In this document: piece by piece, positions 23,137-34,944 of the stretch
Layout of the letters: every line of letters begins with the position of its first letter
Position numbering within the stretch: the first letter of the stretch is position 1
From: Chrysaora quinquecirrha
Taxonomy: Eukaryota > Cnidaria > Scyphozoa > Semaeostomeae > Pelagiidae
NCBI GenBank assembly: GCA_014526335.1
Contig: JACTAT010000218.1
Location: 529,879 to 593,878 of the forward strand
Length of the DNA stretch: 64,000 nucleotides
Direction: 5' to 3'
Translations under genes and position numbers: made by a program
The notes under the pieces: generated by a model
What the model saw: the letters and a program-made list of their open reading frames with translations, nothing else
Told to the model about the DNA's origin: nothing
The model's database searches: none

Positions 23137-24375
23137 ATGGACGAAGACAGAATCTCTCGTTTGCAGGATCAGTTCATTGAATTCATCAACCTCCGAGAAG
23201 ATGATTTCAGAGAAGAAAAACATATTTTCAAACAGCGTATCACAGGACTTGAAGTGGAAATTCGTCTGCTAAAAACTAAGTTTGAGATCGCCAACAGCCA
23301 AGTGATTGAGGCAAATGCCCACAAAGAGCGCATGAGGAAAATAGTTGTGGAACTGCGTCGAGAAAATGAAAGTTTGAAGAGTGAAGTGACAAAGTCTCGC
23401 GAATATGCAGGGGAAATGGCCTCCACTGTTGCAAGTCAGAAAAGCATTATCCAAGAACTTGAGTCACAATTTTCTGTGAAAGAAGAAGACCTGCTGTTGA
23501 TGGGTAATAAGCTACATGCTGTATCTAAATCACGTGCTGCTGCAGAAGGCAAGCTTTTGGAGGCTCAACATGACATTGATAAACAGAAGGAGAAAATCAA
23601 AGAGTTGACTGAAAAGTTTCAAAAGGTCGTTGCACAAAATAAGTGTTATTTACAACAAGGCAGTCGTCTTAAAGCTGAGTATGATTTTTTGAAGGATGAA
23701 AAAATTAGAATAGAAGAAGAGAAGAAAGAAATTAAAAAGCATGTAAGAGAACGCAAAAAGGAGCTGGAAGAGCAAGCGTTTATTAAAGAGAAGTTAGATC
23801 TGGAGTTGAAGAAGACACAGACTGATCTTTCTAGAGTTTCTGACGAGCTAAACGACACAAGAACTGCTAAACAGTTGTTGGAGGAAGATATTGCTTATCT
23901 GGAAAAGAAATGTGTAGCATTGGATAGAAACTACCAAAAGTTTACAGATGAAGAAGAAAAAGAACAGAAACAGATACAAATAGCAGAGAAGGAACTTAAT
24001 GAATCGCAGGAAGTATTAATGGAGAAGCGAACGGAGTGTGCAAAGCTGGAAGATCAAGAGCAGAGAAAGAGGTTGCCATTGGAAGATGAAGATTTTTGCG
24101 ACGCGGAAAGTACACAACATTATATTTTGCAAAATGGTCTGTATGCTCTATTTCTCTTATCTCTATGGGTAATGTGCATCGTCAGATGTTCTGTCCATAA
24201 GTTTTACCGCGAAAGCAAACCAAGAAAACAAGAAGAGTCACGGCTAAGGAAACGGAATCTAGTAAAATCAAATTTTCAGATATCTTTTAAGGTTTCGGAG
24301 GCATTGGCCTGTCTGAAAATTTTATTACAGCAGGTATGTTGTAGCTTTTTACAACCATTCGTAATGAAAGACTGA
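23137..24375 (+). CDS. Coiled-coil protein with C-terminal membrane segment, only gene of the LTR element
   Basis: Intact 412-residue ORF from ATG 23137, the first ATG after the primer site in this frame. Residues 1-320 are an almost unbroken charged heptad-rich coiled coil (E, K, L, Q dominant). Around 335-357 is a hydrophobic run with LYALFLLSLWVMCIV, a likely transmembrane helix, followed by a basic cytoplasm-like tail (KPRKQEESRLRKR). There is no zinc knuckle, protease or polymerase motif. It could be a highly diverged Gag-like or Env-like protein, or a captured host coiled-coil gene; I cannot decide. The ORF has stayed open, consistent with the young LTRs. Confidence 0.8.
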   Translation: MDEDRISRLQDQFIEFINLREDDFREEKHIFKQRITGLEVEIRLLKTKFEIANSQVIEANAHKERMRKIVVELRRENESLKSEVTKSREYAGEMASTVASQKSIIQELESQFSVKEEDLLLMGNKLHAVSKSRAAAEGKLLEAQHDIDKQKEKIKELTEKFQKVVAQNKCYLQQGSRLKAEYDFLKDEKIRIEEEKKEIKKHVRERKKELEEQAFIKEKLDLELKKTQTDLSRVSDELNDTRTAKQLLEEDIAYLEKKCVALDRNYQKFTDEEEKEQKQIQIAEKELNESQEVLMEKRTECAKLEDQEQRKRLPLEDEDFCDAESTQHYILQNGLYALFLLSLWVMCIVRCSVHKFYRESKPRKQEESRLRKRNLVKSNFQISFKVSEALACLKILLQQVCCSFLQPFVMKD

Positions 24376-24960
24376 GCTAGTTGTAAAGGACCCTTCTCTA
24401 TACATAGATTTTGTTTTTCACGCCGTGCATTCTTTGTCTGTTTGTATTGAAAATGATTTTGCACTTTATCAGTTAAAACAAAAAAAAAAACAACAAAAGT
24501 AAATATCTCATTTACAATAAACTCAATACAAAATTATATACGTGAGCCTTAAAACAAATAAAAAAAAATATATACATATATATATATATATCCCCGGTAT
24601 TTATTTTATTCTCTATATGTAGTTACAGTATACCAGTATTATCAATATAAGTTTCGTAATGCATCGTTTCTTAGCAACGTTATACTCTTAGTACTCTATT
24701 CAGTTGCATTATGTATTTATACACCTACATAATACATTACTCGTAGTTATGGACATTGAACTGGTATCGCTATAGTTATGCATTTAATAAAGTATTTAAA
24801 ATTTTAGTCTTCATTTTTAATCTGTATCACAAGATATGTATTCGCAGTTATTATAGTAATTAAGCTTCCGTGCTACTCGTTTTTATGTTAACCAGGGACA
24901 TCCGTGACACCACCCTTACCTCCCCTATATTTCTCTCCTATTCGATGAGGACATCGAATC

Positions 24961-24974
24961 TGGTGAGGGGGAAA
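24961..24974 (+). other. Polypurine tract
   Basis: TGGTGAGGGGGAAA lies directly before the 3' LTR, in the position of the plus-strand primer of LTR elements. Confidence 0.75.
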
Positions 24975-25834
24975 TGTTATGAAGGCAATATAAGAACAAT
25001 GGATAACAATAGAGAATATAATAAGAAGTTTACAATTGGCCAAGATATAAATAAAGAAAATAAGAAGAATTAAGAAAATATATATATAGAATCTGCGAAA
25101 ATAAATATTTGGACAAAGAAGTCTGAATAGAAAAAGATATCAGGATAAAGAATAATTCTGATAAGTATATTTAGATAAAGATTGCGATTATACAAAAGTC
25201 TATAGGCGCAAATCAAGAAGCAGATTCACAAGATTTTCGTAGCATAAACAAAATATTGTGGCCGTATTCAGAATAATGAATTTCTATTGTTATTGTTTAT
25301 TTAGGCAAGCTGCCTAGTGAGTACCATGTCAGTTACAGGTTTATCAGGTCAAGGGTAACATTGTGTAATGGACCGTAGGTCGCTAAAGGCCTCTAGCATC
25401 ATCTGATGCATGATGCCTGGGATGCCGAAGGTCCAAAAGTCGTGGTTCTCTATCGAATCAGGACCGTTACTCAACTGTTACCCATTATTTGTAACTGATG
25501 AACTTTGTAAGGTTCAGAGAGTATGACCTGACGTGATAGCGTCAGGGTGACCCCGATGGTGTCATTGATTCCCTCGGTTGATATAAGCCGAGTAGTTACT
25601 CAGCAAAAGGAGGCTTGTTCGAGGATAGCGAGCAAGCTTCATCAGAATGGTTTCTCGAAGGTACGTAGATTGAAATTATACTATCCAGATAAAATATACA
25701 TTACTAGTACCTTTATAAAATTTTATGTATAAAAGAAGACTGATGACTGGCTGACTTATTGACTGTTAATCTGTGGACTTGCCTACACTCCTGTATAAGG
25801 AGGGGTGTTCCGACACTAAAGACCTCACTCAACA
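24975..25834 (+). repeat. 3' LTR
   Basis: 860 bases, nearly identical to the 5' LTR, followed by the target duplication CCTG. Confidence 0.92.
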
Positions 25835-26220
25835 CCTGGAATCAGTTTATCGACCTGCTAATTTACATATATTCCAGCACTTTACGTTTTATTTTTAATC
25901 ATATCATATATTACATTGTTGGATGTTTGACAGGATGATTTCACAACCAATGACACCTGGCTGACGTGTGCTGGCGCACTTGCATATTCTGTCAATGATT
26001 TGGAAAAAGCATCCGCTTTGTCAATGCAAGTTCAAACATCAGAAAAAGTGAACTCAAGAGATTTTTTGCTTCAGAGTGCTGAATTTGGGAAAAAGATCAA
26101 AGCCAATGCCACAATCCTTTTAACTCATCTGAGAATGCTCTTCAGCAACAGGAAGATGCCGTAGGTGATTTGACTGAAGTTAGCAAGCTAAAAACACTGC
26201 GAGACTGAGATCTGGGACTA
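25835..26220. other. Open stretch with splice-like ends, unassigned
   Basis: From 25934 (after TTTGACAG) to 26160 (before GTAGGTGA) one frame is open for about 75 residues and looks helical. It could be an exon of an unknown gene. No partner exon in phase was found, so I leave it uncalled. Confidence 0.25.
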
Positions 26221-26460
26221 AGAAGTGTAAAATTGAGTGACAATGAAAAGAAATACCTGATAAGCAAAGGTCCGCACCAACCAAGATTACAAAGATTTCC
26301 ACAAAATGATGACATCCCTGTGGAACAGCAATGACATTTCAGTGGAAATTGGTAAAGCGAGCATCCACACCTTGAATATAGCACAAGCAAGGATGCAGCC
26401 TATTGTTTTATCTGTTCTCTGTTCAAGAAACAGGGACAGGATTCAGCTTGATCTAAAAGT
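26221..26460 (+). pseudogene. hAT-type (TTF zinc finger, ZMYM1-like) transposase fragment
   Basis: One frame, interrupted by TGA and TAA stops, reads LSDNEKKYLISKGPHQP, then LEYSTSKDAAYCFICSLF. GPHQP followed later by W/L-E-Y-S-x3-D-A-A-x-C-F-x-C is the signature of the TTF-type finger at the head of hAT-family transposases and ZMYM1-like proteins. It is only a fossil. A later piece of what may be the same gene lies beyond the Academ element at 33305. Confidence 0.6.
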
Positions 26461-26861
26461 GGTGTTTCTGCTTGAAGTAGATGAGCTAGAGGAGTAAAGA
26501 AAAAAGTAGCTCCTAAAGAGTCTCAGAATTAATTTGTTTAAGACTTAAATGAAAGTATGAGTACCATTTTTCATATGATGTTCTAAAACCATAACTGGGT
26601 CCCAGATAAATATGTGGGTATATTCAGAAGAGCAAATTTCCGACCTTCTTGTTTACTTCCATCTTTTCATTGATAGTCAAGCATGGACAGTTGGAAGAGA
26701 GTATCAAGGAAGTCGAGAATTCTTTGAAGCTAAGGAACCTTACAAAGACTGAGCCAAATCAGTCTGAGCCAAAATAACAGTCTGAGCCAAATCAGTACGA
26801 GCACTTAAGATCAGCTATGAGCCTGTTAAAACATCCTAGTTGGGGGAATTCGTGCAAAAAT
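26461..26861. other. No gene seen; left flank of the Academ element
   Basis: No supported ORF. A short AGTCTGAGCCAAA motif is repeated near 26760-26790. Confidence 0.5.
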
Positions 26862-27476
26862 TGTGCTATTGGGGGTAAAAGCGTGAAATTTGGCACAGGG
26901 GCAGTAAATATGAAGTAGGTCAGATTCCAGCTCGGACCCACCCAAAATTCTTGTGCTGGTGTATTTTACGGACCAAAATGCCACGCCCATATGAAAAAAA
27001 TTACTTCATCAAAAGTATAATTTCTTTCATTATTCTGAAAGAGTTTCATAAATACAGCAAAAAATGTTTTAACAAGAAATTAATATATTCTATAATAAGC
27101 GAGTTATTAAGCTTTGAAGTTTCGATAATCCAGGGGGTAACATAGTAAAAATCATCGAGTAGTTTTTGCATTAAGCTTTTACAAATAAGAGTTTTATTGT
27201 AGCAACGGATTAAGATACAGTTGATGCTAGATAATATGTCAATTTTACGAGTTTCTTGGTAATATTTCCTCTAAAATGTAGCCACTGTCGAGATAAGCTA
27301 CCCCCTGGAATTCTTGTTTTAATGCTTATTTTCATATATTGCTTTGTTTTTCGTTCATGAAACCATAAAATATGGACAAATACAATATATTACTTCTGTT
27401 AACTGTTTGGAAACAACTAAACGTGAATACTAATGAAAAAACTTTGCAATAATCTTTGTCCTACAGATATCGAAGA
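26862..27476 (+). repeat. Left terminal inverted repeat of the Academ-like element
   Basis: About 615 bases, matching the reverse complement of 32677-33290 with scattered substitutions and small indels. It reaches to within about 8 bases of the transposase stop codon. It contains three GGGGGTA-type motifs, at about 26871, 27132 and (inverted) 27299. Confidence 0.9.
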
Positions 27477-27483
27477 ATACAAA

Positions 27484-30400
27484 CTAAGACAAGCTTTCAC
27501 AGTCTCCATCGCAGTTGCAGAGTGCTGTACATTTCAATGATGACTTAAAACATTTACAGTTACCTCGACAACCTTTTTCCTTATTGCATCCACAACGAAT
27601 CAACTCTCGACAGATTTTAGCTGCTTCTGAAAGAGTCATCCATACTACCTCATATTTATTGTTGGACATTTTCCATCCCCATTCACTGGGATCCGGGAGT
27701 GGTGCATTTTTCAATAACGTTTTTGCCCAGCAATAGCTAGCTTGATAAACTGCTCTTTTAAGGTGCAAAGCCAGTGCATCAGATGTTGGAGGTATTCCAT
27801 CTAGAGAGCGTCCTTTTCTGGCGAATAAATGTTTGCGACACTCATCTATGTTTGTAGAAGTGCTTGTACGGTCGTACATCAATATTACGAACCTCTCAAT
27901 TACAGGTAGAGAAGCCGAAACATCATGCAGTGATGGACAATATGATAGGCCGTTTAATGTTCTAGTCAACTCGTCATACTGCTTCCAGGTACTCCAGGCA
28001 ATCTTTTTACCTCTTCCGGCAAAAAAAGAAACTTGGTCGCAGCCAGTTAATGCGTGAAATAGTGGCAAACAGGACGATTTCAGGTTACCAAGATTTCCTG
28101 CTAATGAGTGGATGGGAATATAACGGTGATGTTTTCCAGTGCCAAATGATACCCAAAGTTCTGTTATGCTTAGCCTTTGGAAGATGCCTATACCGATCAC
28201 GACAACATCCGTATCCACTGTTCGAATCATAACCTTCTTTTTCCCTGATTTGCTGGCATCTTCAGCATGTAGAAACATTCGAGTGTCTGCTTCTTCTTGC
28301 GTGCAAGGTGATATTCCTGAAAGATCGTCGTTAGTATTTGAGAGCACTCTATTTCCATGCGTAGAAAATACTTTCCCATTTGCATCAAATTTGGTAGATT
28401 CGGTGGCCAAATACTTAAACAATTCTTCTTTGTTTTCATCAACACGCAGAAAGGAATGCCAATTGCGTGGAATTTTTGAGTCTGGAAGTACTCTTCGACG
28501 TATCCCTTGGCCTCGTTTACTTCTGGCAGATGCTTTAAGCGTATTCTCAAGATAAATGTCCCAAACGATATCAACACGGGTAGATTCTTGTAGCTGACGT
28601 TGAACAAAAGGGATAAATACTTTTGATGAGTACTCAGAGAATGTTGCAGCACCACTTGGTGATAGAATATTTACAACTGCTGGCCCATCAAGAATTATAC
28701 AGTCGACTAGAGGGGCTTCAGAAGCGCAAGGACTTATGTCTTCCAAACAAAGCAGCAAATCAGATTTTGTACCTGAGCGCAGGTCTCCATTTTTGGCTAA
28801 AGAAGGTGGACATGGCTGGTTTTCATGACGGAAGAAATCCTCAAGGTTTCCTTCTCGAATCTGGCATGCTATATACAGTTGTGAAAACAGCTGGCAGCTT
28901 TTCTTGAGAGTTGTTACTTGAGTCTGCATACTGGATGCTTTTTTTGCTGTTGAGCGACTGAAATGTGGAAGCCTGTTGACTTTAATGGGATCAAACAGTG
29001 ACTTATCTCTTGACTTGAAGGGAATTTCAACAAAATCTTGAAACTGCTCTTTTCCCAATGATTCTATTGAGCGAACAGTACTAACAACATTTTCAGCGAC
29101 AACATTACGACTATCAAGAGCCAATAGATCACTGGATTGCTCCAAGAACGGGTTTCCCATTCGCGAGATCACTTTGACCAAATTTTCCACTTGTGCAGAG
29201 AATCTTTTTTGTCGGCTGCCGGTTTGTTCATGATGTTTATTCTGTGAATTATTTTCTGCATCGTTATCATCATCAAAATAATAAGGTAAGCTTGATTCAA
29301 ATTCATTAACACATCGTGCTATTTCTGGTCCACACACCATCCATCTTAGTAATTGTACAGAATCTTCGGTCAGGCCAACTGCGCCTGCAGGGTTTTAGAA
29401 TAAAGACATTTAGTAAAAACGACTTGACTGGCAAATGTTACTGAAAACACAGATGAATTTATAATATAGACAACGTACACAAGATAAGAAAGAATTACCT
29501 CCATCGCCTTTAACACACTTGTTGTTTTGTTCATGAGCATGATCAATACCAATAGAAGAAAAAGGACGCGACGATTTTGACACAACGAACATGCCTTTTT
29601 CAAAACTGTTTGCCACACTTGGATTGGTATGTACAAGGTTCACCATATCGAGCAAGTGAACAGAAAGCCAACGGGCGTAGTTGGTATGATCGAGCGCAAA
29701 AAACCAGGGCAGTAATTTTTGAATTGCCAACTTGTACAGATTGAAATCTCCGGAGCGTATTGAACGAACAAACGATAGAACCAATAACTCAAGCTCGAGT
29801 GTAATAGACCAAAATTGAAATTGTGGATATTTTTCTTCGCATTCTTTTCGCCATTGCTCAAAAGATACATTGCTTTCAGAAGCGGATATGCATCCAATGT
29901 AGGCTTCTTTCAACAATACGAATAAAGCAGATGCTGTTACTTGATGTGCTTGTCGTGTTCTACTGACATGAGATGCAGAAATGAATGATTGGGCTGTTCC
30001 AGCTGACGCTATGTCTGCTTCTTCTAAAGCTGAACACCAACCAGATTCATCCAACCAATCACCTAACGTCTTCAATGCAGCCATTTCAATATGTAGTGGA
30101 CCCATCATGACAACAAATTTATCTTCTCCATAGAATGATTTCCAATTCCACTGTATTTGTTTTGCTATTGCATACAGTGGCTGATCGAAAGCTATAACGG
30201 GTGTTTGGTTACCATTCACAATAGAGACTGCCTGCTTAATTACATCCATAGCATGTTTAATCATTGCAGTGGACTTAGAGGACTCTTGAAACAATGGTAG
30301 CAAAACAGATATATCTGCTGTCTTTTTTCTTTCATTGGAAGACAAAGAGGCATTAAAAGCGGACCAAGAAATGTTTGGGCTTTTCTCAGATACTTCTTGT

Positions 30401-32288
30401 GTCCTCTGCTTTTCAACGTGGTGCAACCAACTGAAAAGGAAATTCAATGAAATATCTTTACAAACTCGTATTTGTAATACAAATGTATAACTTAAGGTAT
30501 TACAACAGGAAAATGGTCTCACCTATATTCTTGTTGTGTTACATCTCCTGTTGTTGAACTAGATATGTTTATGTCCACATATTGTGGCAGCTGAGCCTCT
30601 TTATTTAAATTTGATACAGGACGAACGTCTGCATAAACACTGGGGAGAGCTAATAATTTCTTCTCACCCACATCTAGAATTTCTTTATCACGCTTGATTC
30701 CGGGCTCTTCGATACTTGTGTGCTGAAAAATTGATATTCCCGTGCCATGAAAAGATCCTTCTGCAGTGGTGGAGCTGGGGTTGTGGTCAATGTTATCCAC
30801 TGCAGCTGTTGTAAATAAGTTCTTCTTTAGCGACTGTGGGCAGACAGCCCCTTCTGCTGCATATTGCGACAACACTGTATTGCCAACGGTAGTAGAAAGC
30901 TCTATGACTCTCTTGTACGAGACTGCAATTCCCAGATGATAAAGTTTTTCTATTAGCCCCTTTTTCCTTGTCTTTGCATGCAACATCATTCCCAAGTAGA
31001 TCCCTAAAGGACTTTCTCTTGACTTTGACCGATAGGGTGCTGTTGTTACCCTTGTTCCTTTCCGCAAACGCTTTACAGCATTCTGCATTATCATTTGGGA
31101 GATAGAAAGTGTGGACTGCTCCAGATGTTTGTGGGTGCTATTTATTGCACCTCCTTGCAGAATGCTACCAACAAACGATTTAAGAGACAGTGGCACAAAT
31201 TCCTGTTGGCAGTCCATAGTAAAATTACCACTGAACTCTTTGTTTTCTTTCCCAAGTATATCACGTCGTAATATTCTTGCAGCTTCAGACAGGATGAAAG
31301 CTTCTTCATCATAATCTTTTTCATATACGGTCTTCAGGACATTGCCAATAGCCCTATCAAAAGCCAAATAAATGTTTTTTCCTTCTTTATACTCCTTTAA
31401 GTTCTCCATATGAGACATTAGCCGGGTTTTTAGTTTTGTTGTGTGAACTCTCTCAGGAGTATGTCCACCGAGTTCTATAACCCTCAATTTGTACATTTCT
31501 GCAAGATCAGAAAGCTTAAATATGTTTCCATTTTCTTCGTTCGTAGCTGTTTGTTCCATAAAACATGCTAGCTCTGCAAGCACTTGCCCATGAATTTGCT
31601 TGTCGCAGTCAGTTAGATCACCATCAGATGCCTTCTGGGTTGATTTCCTATACAGTGATAGCAGACATTTTGAGTGGTACATCGCATCCTGAGCAATCAT
31701 ATCACCGGAGCTTAGTTTTCCTAGTAAAATAGTGTCTTCAAGTTGTATCGCACATTGCCGAACCTTTCTATCTAACTGGAATGTAAGAACTCTGTGAAGA
31801 TCACCTTCGACCGAGCCACAAAAGAAACATTGATATTTTTCATCTGTTTTGTCGCTCCTTGATGAACATCTTCTAATCGGTGGACTGCTGGGATTAGTAA
31901 GAACTCTATCTTCATCGCCAGTTTCGTTCGCATTGTCATCTTCATTATTGACTCTTGCCCTCTTTTCTGCTCTTTCTAATTTCAGATCACTGAATTTATT
32001 TCCACAGGTTTTGTGAAACTTTGCTTTGTTTCTCAAAAACATTTCTTTCAAATCCGTTTCATTCTCGTGGTCTGGCAACGAAAGATTCATTGGTGATTGA
32101 CTCAAGTTATTAAACTTGACTATATTTCCTGCGATTTTTCCATAGACAGCTGCAGGGTCGTGTCCTTCTCGTTCCAAGGTTCCAGGACAGCGTAGCTGTT
32201 CTTTCTTCGTAACTTGACAATACAAACATAACTCCCATTTGTAATCAGATCCAAAAAGGGAATCATCACTGTGCCGTCGCTTAGACAT
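27484..32288 (-). CDS. Academ-like transposase, three exons, 1532 residues, intact
   Basis: Exons 32288-30523, 30430-29499 and 29384-27484 are joined by 92- and 114-base introns with clean borders (ATAG|GTGAGA...TTTTCAG|TTGG and GGAG|GTAATT...CCTGCAG|GCGC). The exons sum to 4599 bases in one frame. The head has Cys/His pairs (CLYCQVTKKEQLRC, CFFCGS); exon 1 ends past VDNIDHNPSSTTAEGSFHG; exon 2 is helical; exon 3 has the acidic nuclease-like block QEEADTRMFLHAEDA (about residue 1260) with RTVDTDVVVIG, then HALTGCDQVSFFAGRGKK, and a C-terminal CXC cluster (CGCNKEKGC...CNCDGDC). The acidic block resembles the XPG/PIN pattern; catalysis is inferred. It would excise and integrate the element. Confidence 0.85.
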
Positions 32289-32676
32289 CTCGTAATGTTA
32301 CATTATGACAAAACGAGAAACTAAAATATTTTAGAGACCAAATCAGGATAGCCAAGGCTGCAGTGACCAACTATGTATTTGATTGAACATGACAGAGAAA
32401 CCCCTTTTATGTAAAAGGCAGTGCTATAATTAGAAATATGAATTTATTGAAAGTAGCTGTAAAAATGTGAAATATTTGAAATTACGTGACATGTTTATAC
32501 GGATTTCATGCATGTTATATGAAATATTTTTAATTATGTGTCGTATTATGTTAAATATAGGTAGCCCACCTACGTGTATGTACGTAGTATCCTGTCGCGC
32601 AGCATCAGGATGATGCAAGGAGGTCATGAAATACAATTAGACATTACATCATGTTCATTGTGTTGTTTGCGACTGT

Positions 32677-33290
32677 AAGATATTTGTAGAAAAAAGATTA
32701 CTGCAAAGCTTTTTCATTATTTCTCACGTATTAGTTGTTTCCAAATAGTTAACAGAAGTAATATATTGTATTTGTCCATATTTTATGGTTTCATGAACGA
32801 AAAACAAAGCAATATATGAAATTAAGCATTAAAACAAGAATTCCAGGGGGTAGCTTATCTCGACAATGGCTACATTTTAGAGGAAATATTACCAAGAAAC
32901 TCGTAAAATTGACATATTATCTAGCATCAACTGTATCTTAATCCGTTGCTACAATAAAACTCTTATTTGTAAAAGCTTAATGCAAAAACTACTCGATGAT
33001 TTTTACTGTGTTACCCCCTGGATTATCGAAACTTCAAAGCTGATTAACTCGCTTATTATAGAATATATTAATTTCTTGTTAAAACATTTTTTGCTCTATT
33101 TATGATACTCTTTCACAATTATGAAAGAAATTAAACTTTTGATGAGGTTAATTTTTTCCATATGGGCGTGGCATTTTGGTCCGTAAAATACACCAGCACA
33201 AGAATTTTGGGTGGGTCCGAGCTGGAATCTGACCTACTTCATATTTACTGCCCCTGTGCCAAATTTCACGCTTTTACCCCCAATAGCACA
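32677..33290 (-). repeat. Right terminal inverted repeat of the Academ-like element
   Basis: Reverse complement of 26862-27476. As the transposase runs leftward, this repeat is its upstream side and probably contains the promoter; about 390 bases separate it from the start codon at 32288. Confidence 0.9.
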
Positions 33291-33304
33291 AATGTGACTG
33301 TCTT

Positions 33305-33560
33305 TTGCACCATTTCCCTCCACTAATCCTGACAGTGACTCAGTTCTCTGACAAATTTGATTACAATACTAAGGTGGCTGCTGCAGGCCTTCATCACAAA
33401 TTAGCATCAGCAGATTTCATCATTTCCGTGATGTTTAGGAAGAACATTATGACTAAAACGAAGCAGATGATTGAAGACCTTCAAGCTGAAGATTCAAATA
33501 TCATCAATGCCATGACTATGAAAATTACAACTGTTGAGAATTAAATGAGGATCAATCATA
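33305..33560 (+). pseudogene. Possible hAT/ZMYM1-like transposase middle fragment
   Basis: A 79-residue frame contains VAAAGLHHKLASADFIISV and later LQAEDSNIINAM. The pattern (a G-L-x-x-K-L/M step, then a mostly aliphatic line, then L-Q-x-x-D-x-N-I) resembles the mid region of hAT/ZMYM1-type transposases. It lies just right of the Academ insertion and in the same orientation as the fragment at 26221. They may be parts of one older element split by the insertion; spacing cannot confirm this. Confidence 0.35.
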
Positions 33561-34334
33561 ATGCAACAGCAATAAATTGAGAGATTTAGACTAGCATTAA
33601 GTATGTGGTTAACGTAGGAGGCAACCCAGAGGCTGAATCCAGACGTAAGGATCTTGTCAGAAGACTCGAATGATGAAACGGGGAATCAATGAAAACAATG
33701 AAACTGAAGTTGAGCTGACAATGATCCAGTTCTATAGTTGCATGTAGAGACGCAGATTGTTCAATTTGATGATAACCTTATTAAACATTTTACTGCAGTT
33801 CATCTTGACGCCATTCCAAACATGGTGAAATTCCAAATATGACTCTGTATCAATGGCTTGTAAATGCATTGCAAAAATGTTGATTACTTTAATGAATATT
33901 AAGTATTGAGTTTTCCAATTACAACTTTTCACTGAAGATTTTTCTTTTATAAAGGGGAGATGGTGGTTGTTGGCTAGCCTGTGATAGTCTTTCTTAACAT
34001 GAATGACCTACTATTGTGCTATATATACCATTGCACAGAGTGTTTCTCTTCTGAAGACAACCAGGAGAAAGAAGCTATTTCTTGCTTGTTGTGCTGCACA
34101 ACACAACATTTATGCCACTTCAGAACTAATGTGTTAAGGCAATCAGCAGCGTATACCCAAGCAAAAAATAAAACAGAAGCAGAAAGACTTACCAAGCAGA
34201 ATGGGGAACGCTATGTGAAACTCCATAGACTACTTTACTGGGATTCTGTAAGAATGTGTTCTGTAATCCCTATGCACATACTGTTACTTTGATTGGGTAA
34301 AAAACGAGATGCCACAATGCTATTGGGAATCTAC
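33561..34334. other. No gene seen
   Basis: Degenerate continuation of the preceding frame up to about 33730 (NPEAESRRKDLV), then non-coding AT-rich DNA. The ORF at 33981-34292 has no known motif. Confidence 0.4.
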
Positions 34335-34944
34335 AATCATGGAATCTGGAAAACATAAATTATGAGACAAAGTGCGAGAAAATGAAATCTTCCACCCCTT
34401 CCCCCCATTTTCAATGTTGGAGACACAGCAAGAGTGTGGCAAGTGTACTCATGTTACCAATTCTTCAACACTGAATAAGGGGAGAGGGGGAAGTGGTTTT
34501 ACGTTTGATTTGTCTCAAAATATTTTGTCCATGATTGTCTCATTTTTTGAGATAAAAAAGAGACGCTTATTTGTTACTTGTGGTGAGTTTTGTAGTGAAA
34601 AAAACTACGTAGTATTAATCCAGGGCTTTGTTTCGAAGTGAAAAATTGTTTTCTGACTAAACAACATGGAATAATTAAGCAAAGCATCCGAAATGAATAA
34701 ACTACACACTTAATACTGAAAATAGTACTTAATCACTTCTTGAATAAGCTACAGGTACGAATTTTAGATGATTATCGTTAATTGAAGATCTATGAAATGT
34801 TCATTTACTTCATACCAAATAAAGTGGACATACATCGCCGTTAGCCTTCCACCCATAATTTATGCATGACAAAATGCCTCACTCCCAGACCCCTTGTCAA
34901 ATTTTGGCGCGAAACGGGTTAATGAAATTTTTTCACAAATACAC

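Larger units (their letters stand above)
22178..25834 (+). mobile_element. Non-autonomous LTR retrotransposon with one coiled-coil ORF
   Basis: Two 860-base direct repeats (22178-23037 and 24975-25834) both begin TGTTATGAAGG and end CTCAACA, differ at only about four positions, and are flanked by the 4-base direct repeat CCTG (22174-22177 and 25835-25838). A primer-binding-site candidate follows the left LTR and a purine tract precedes the right one. The 1.9-kb interior encodes no protease, reverse transcriptase, RNase H or integrase, only the ORF at 23137. It must have moved with enzymes from a related autonomous element. The near-identity of the LTRs means a recent insertion. Confidence 0.9.
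26862..33290 (-). mobile_element. Academ-like DNA transposon, complete, 6.4 kb
   Basis: Termini TGTGCTATTGGGGG at 26862 and its reverse complement ending at 33290 bound about 615-base terminal inverted repeats. The 3-base direct repeat AAT flanks both ends (26859-26861 and 33291-33293), matching the 3-4 base target duplications reported for Academ. Inside is one intact three-exon transposase with a nuclease-like acidic region and a Cys-rich tail, features I associate with Academ. The family name rests on recall. Intact coding plus long inverted repeats make recent or present activity plausible. Confidence 0.8.

Noticed and set aside
23640..23860. Ser-rich minus-strand ORFs across the coiled-coil gene
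   Set aside because: Shadows of Glu/Lys codons on the other strand.
25934..26160. Host exon interrupted by the LTR element
   Set aside because: Open with splice-like ends, but the candidate partner exon at 21872-21939 joins out of phase and no family is recognised.
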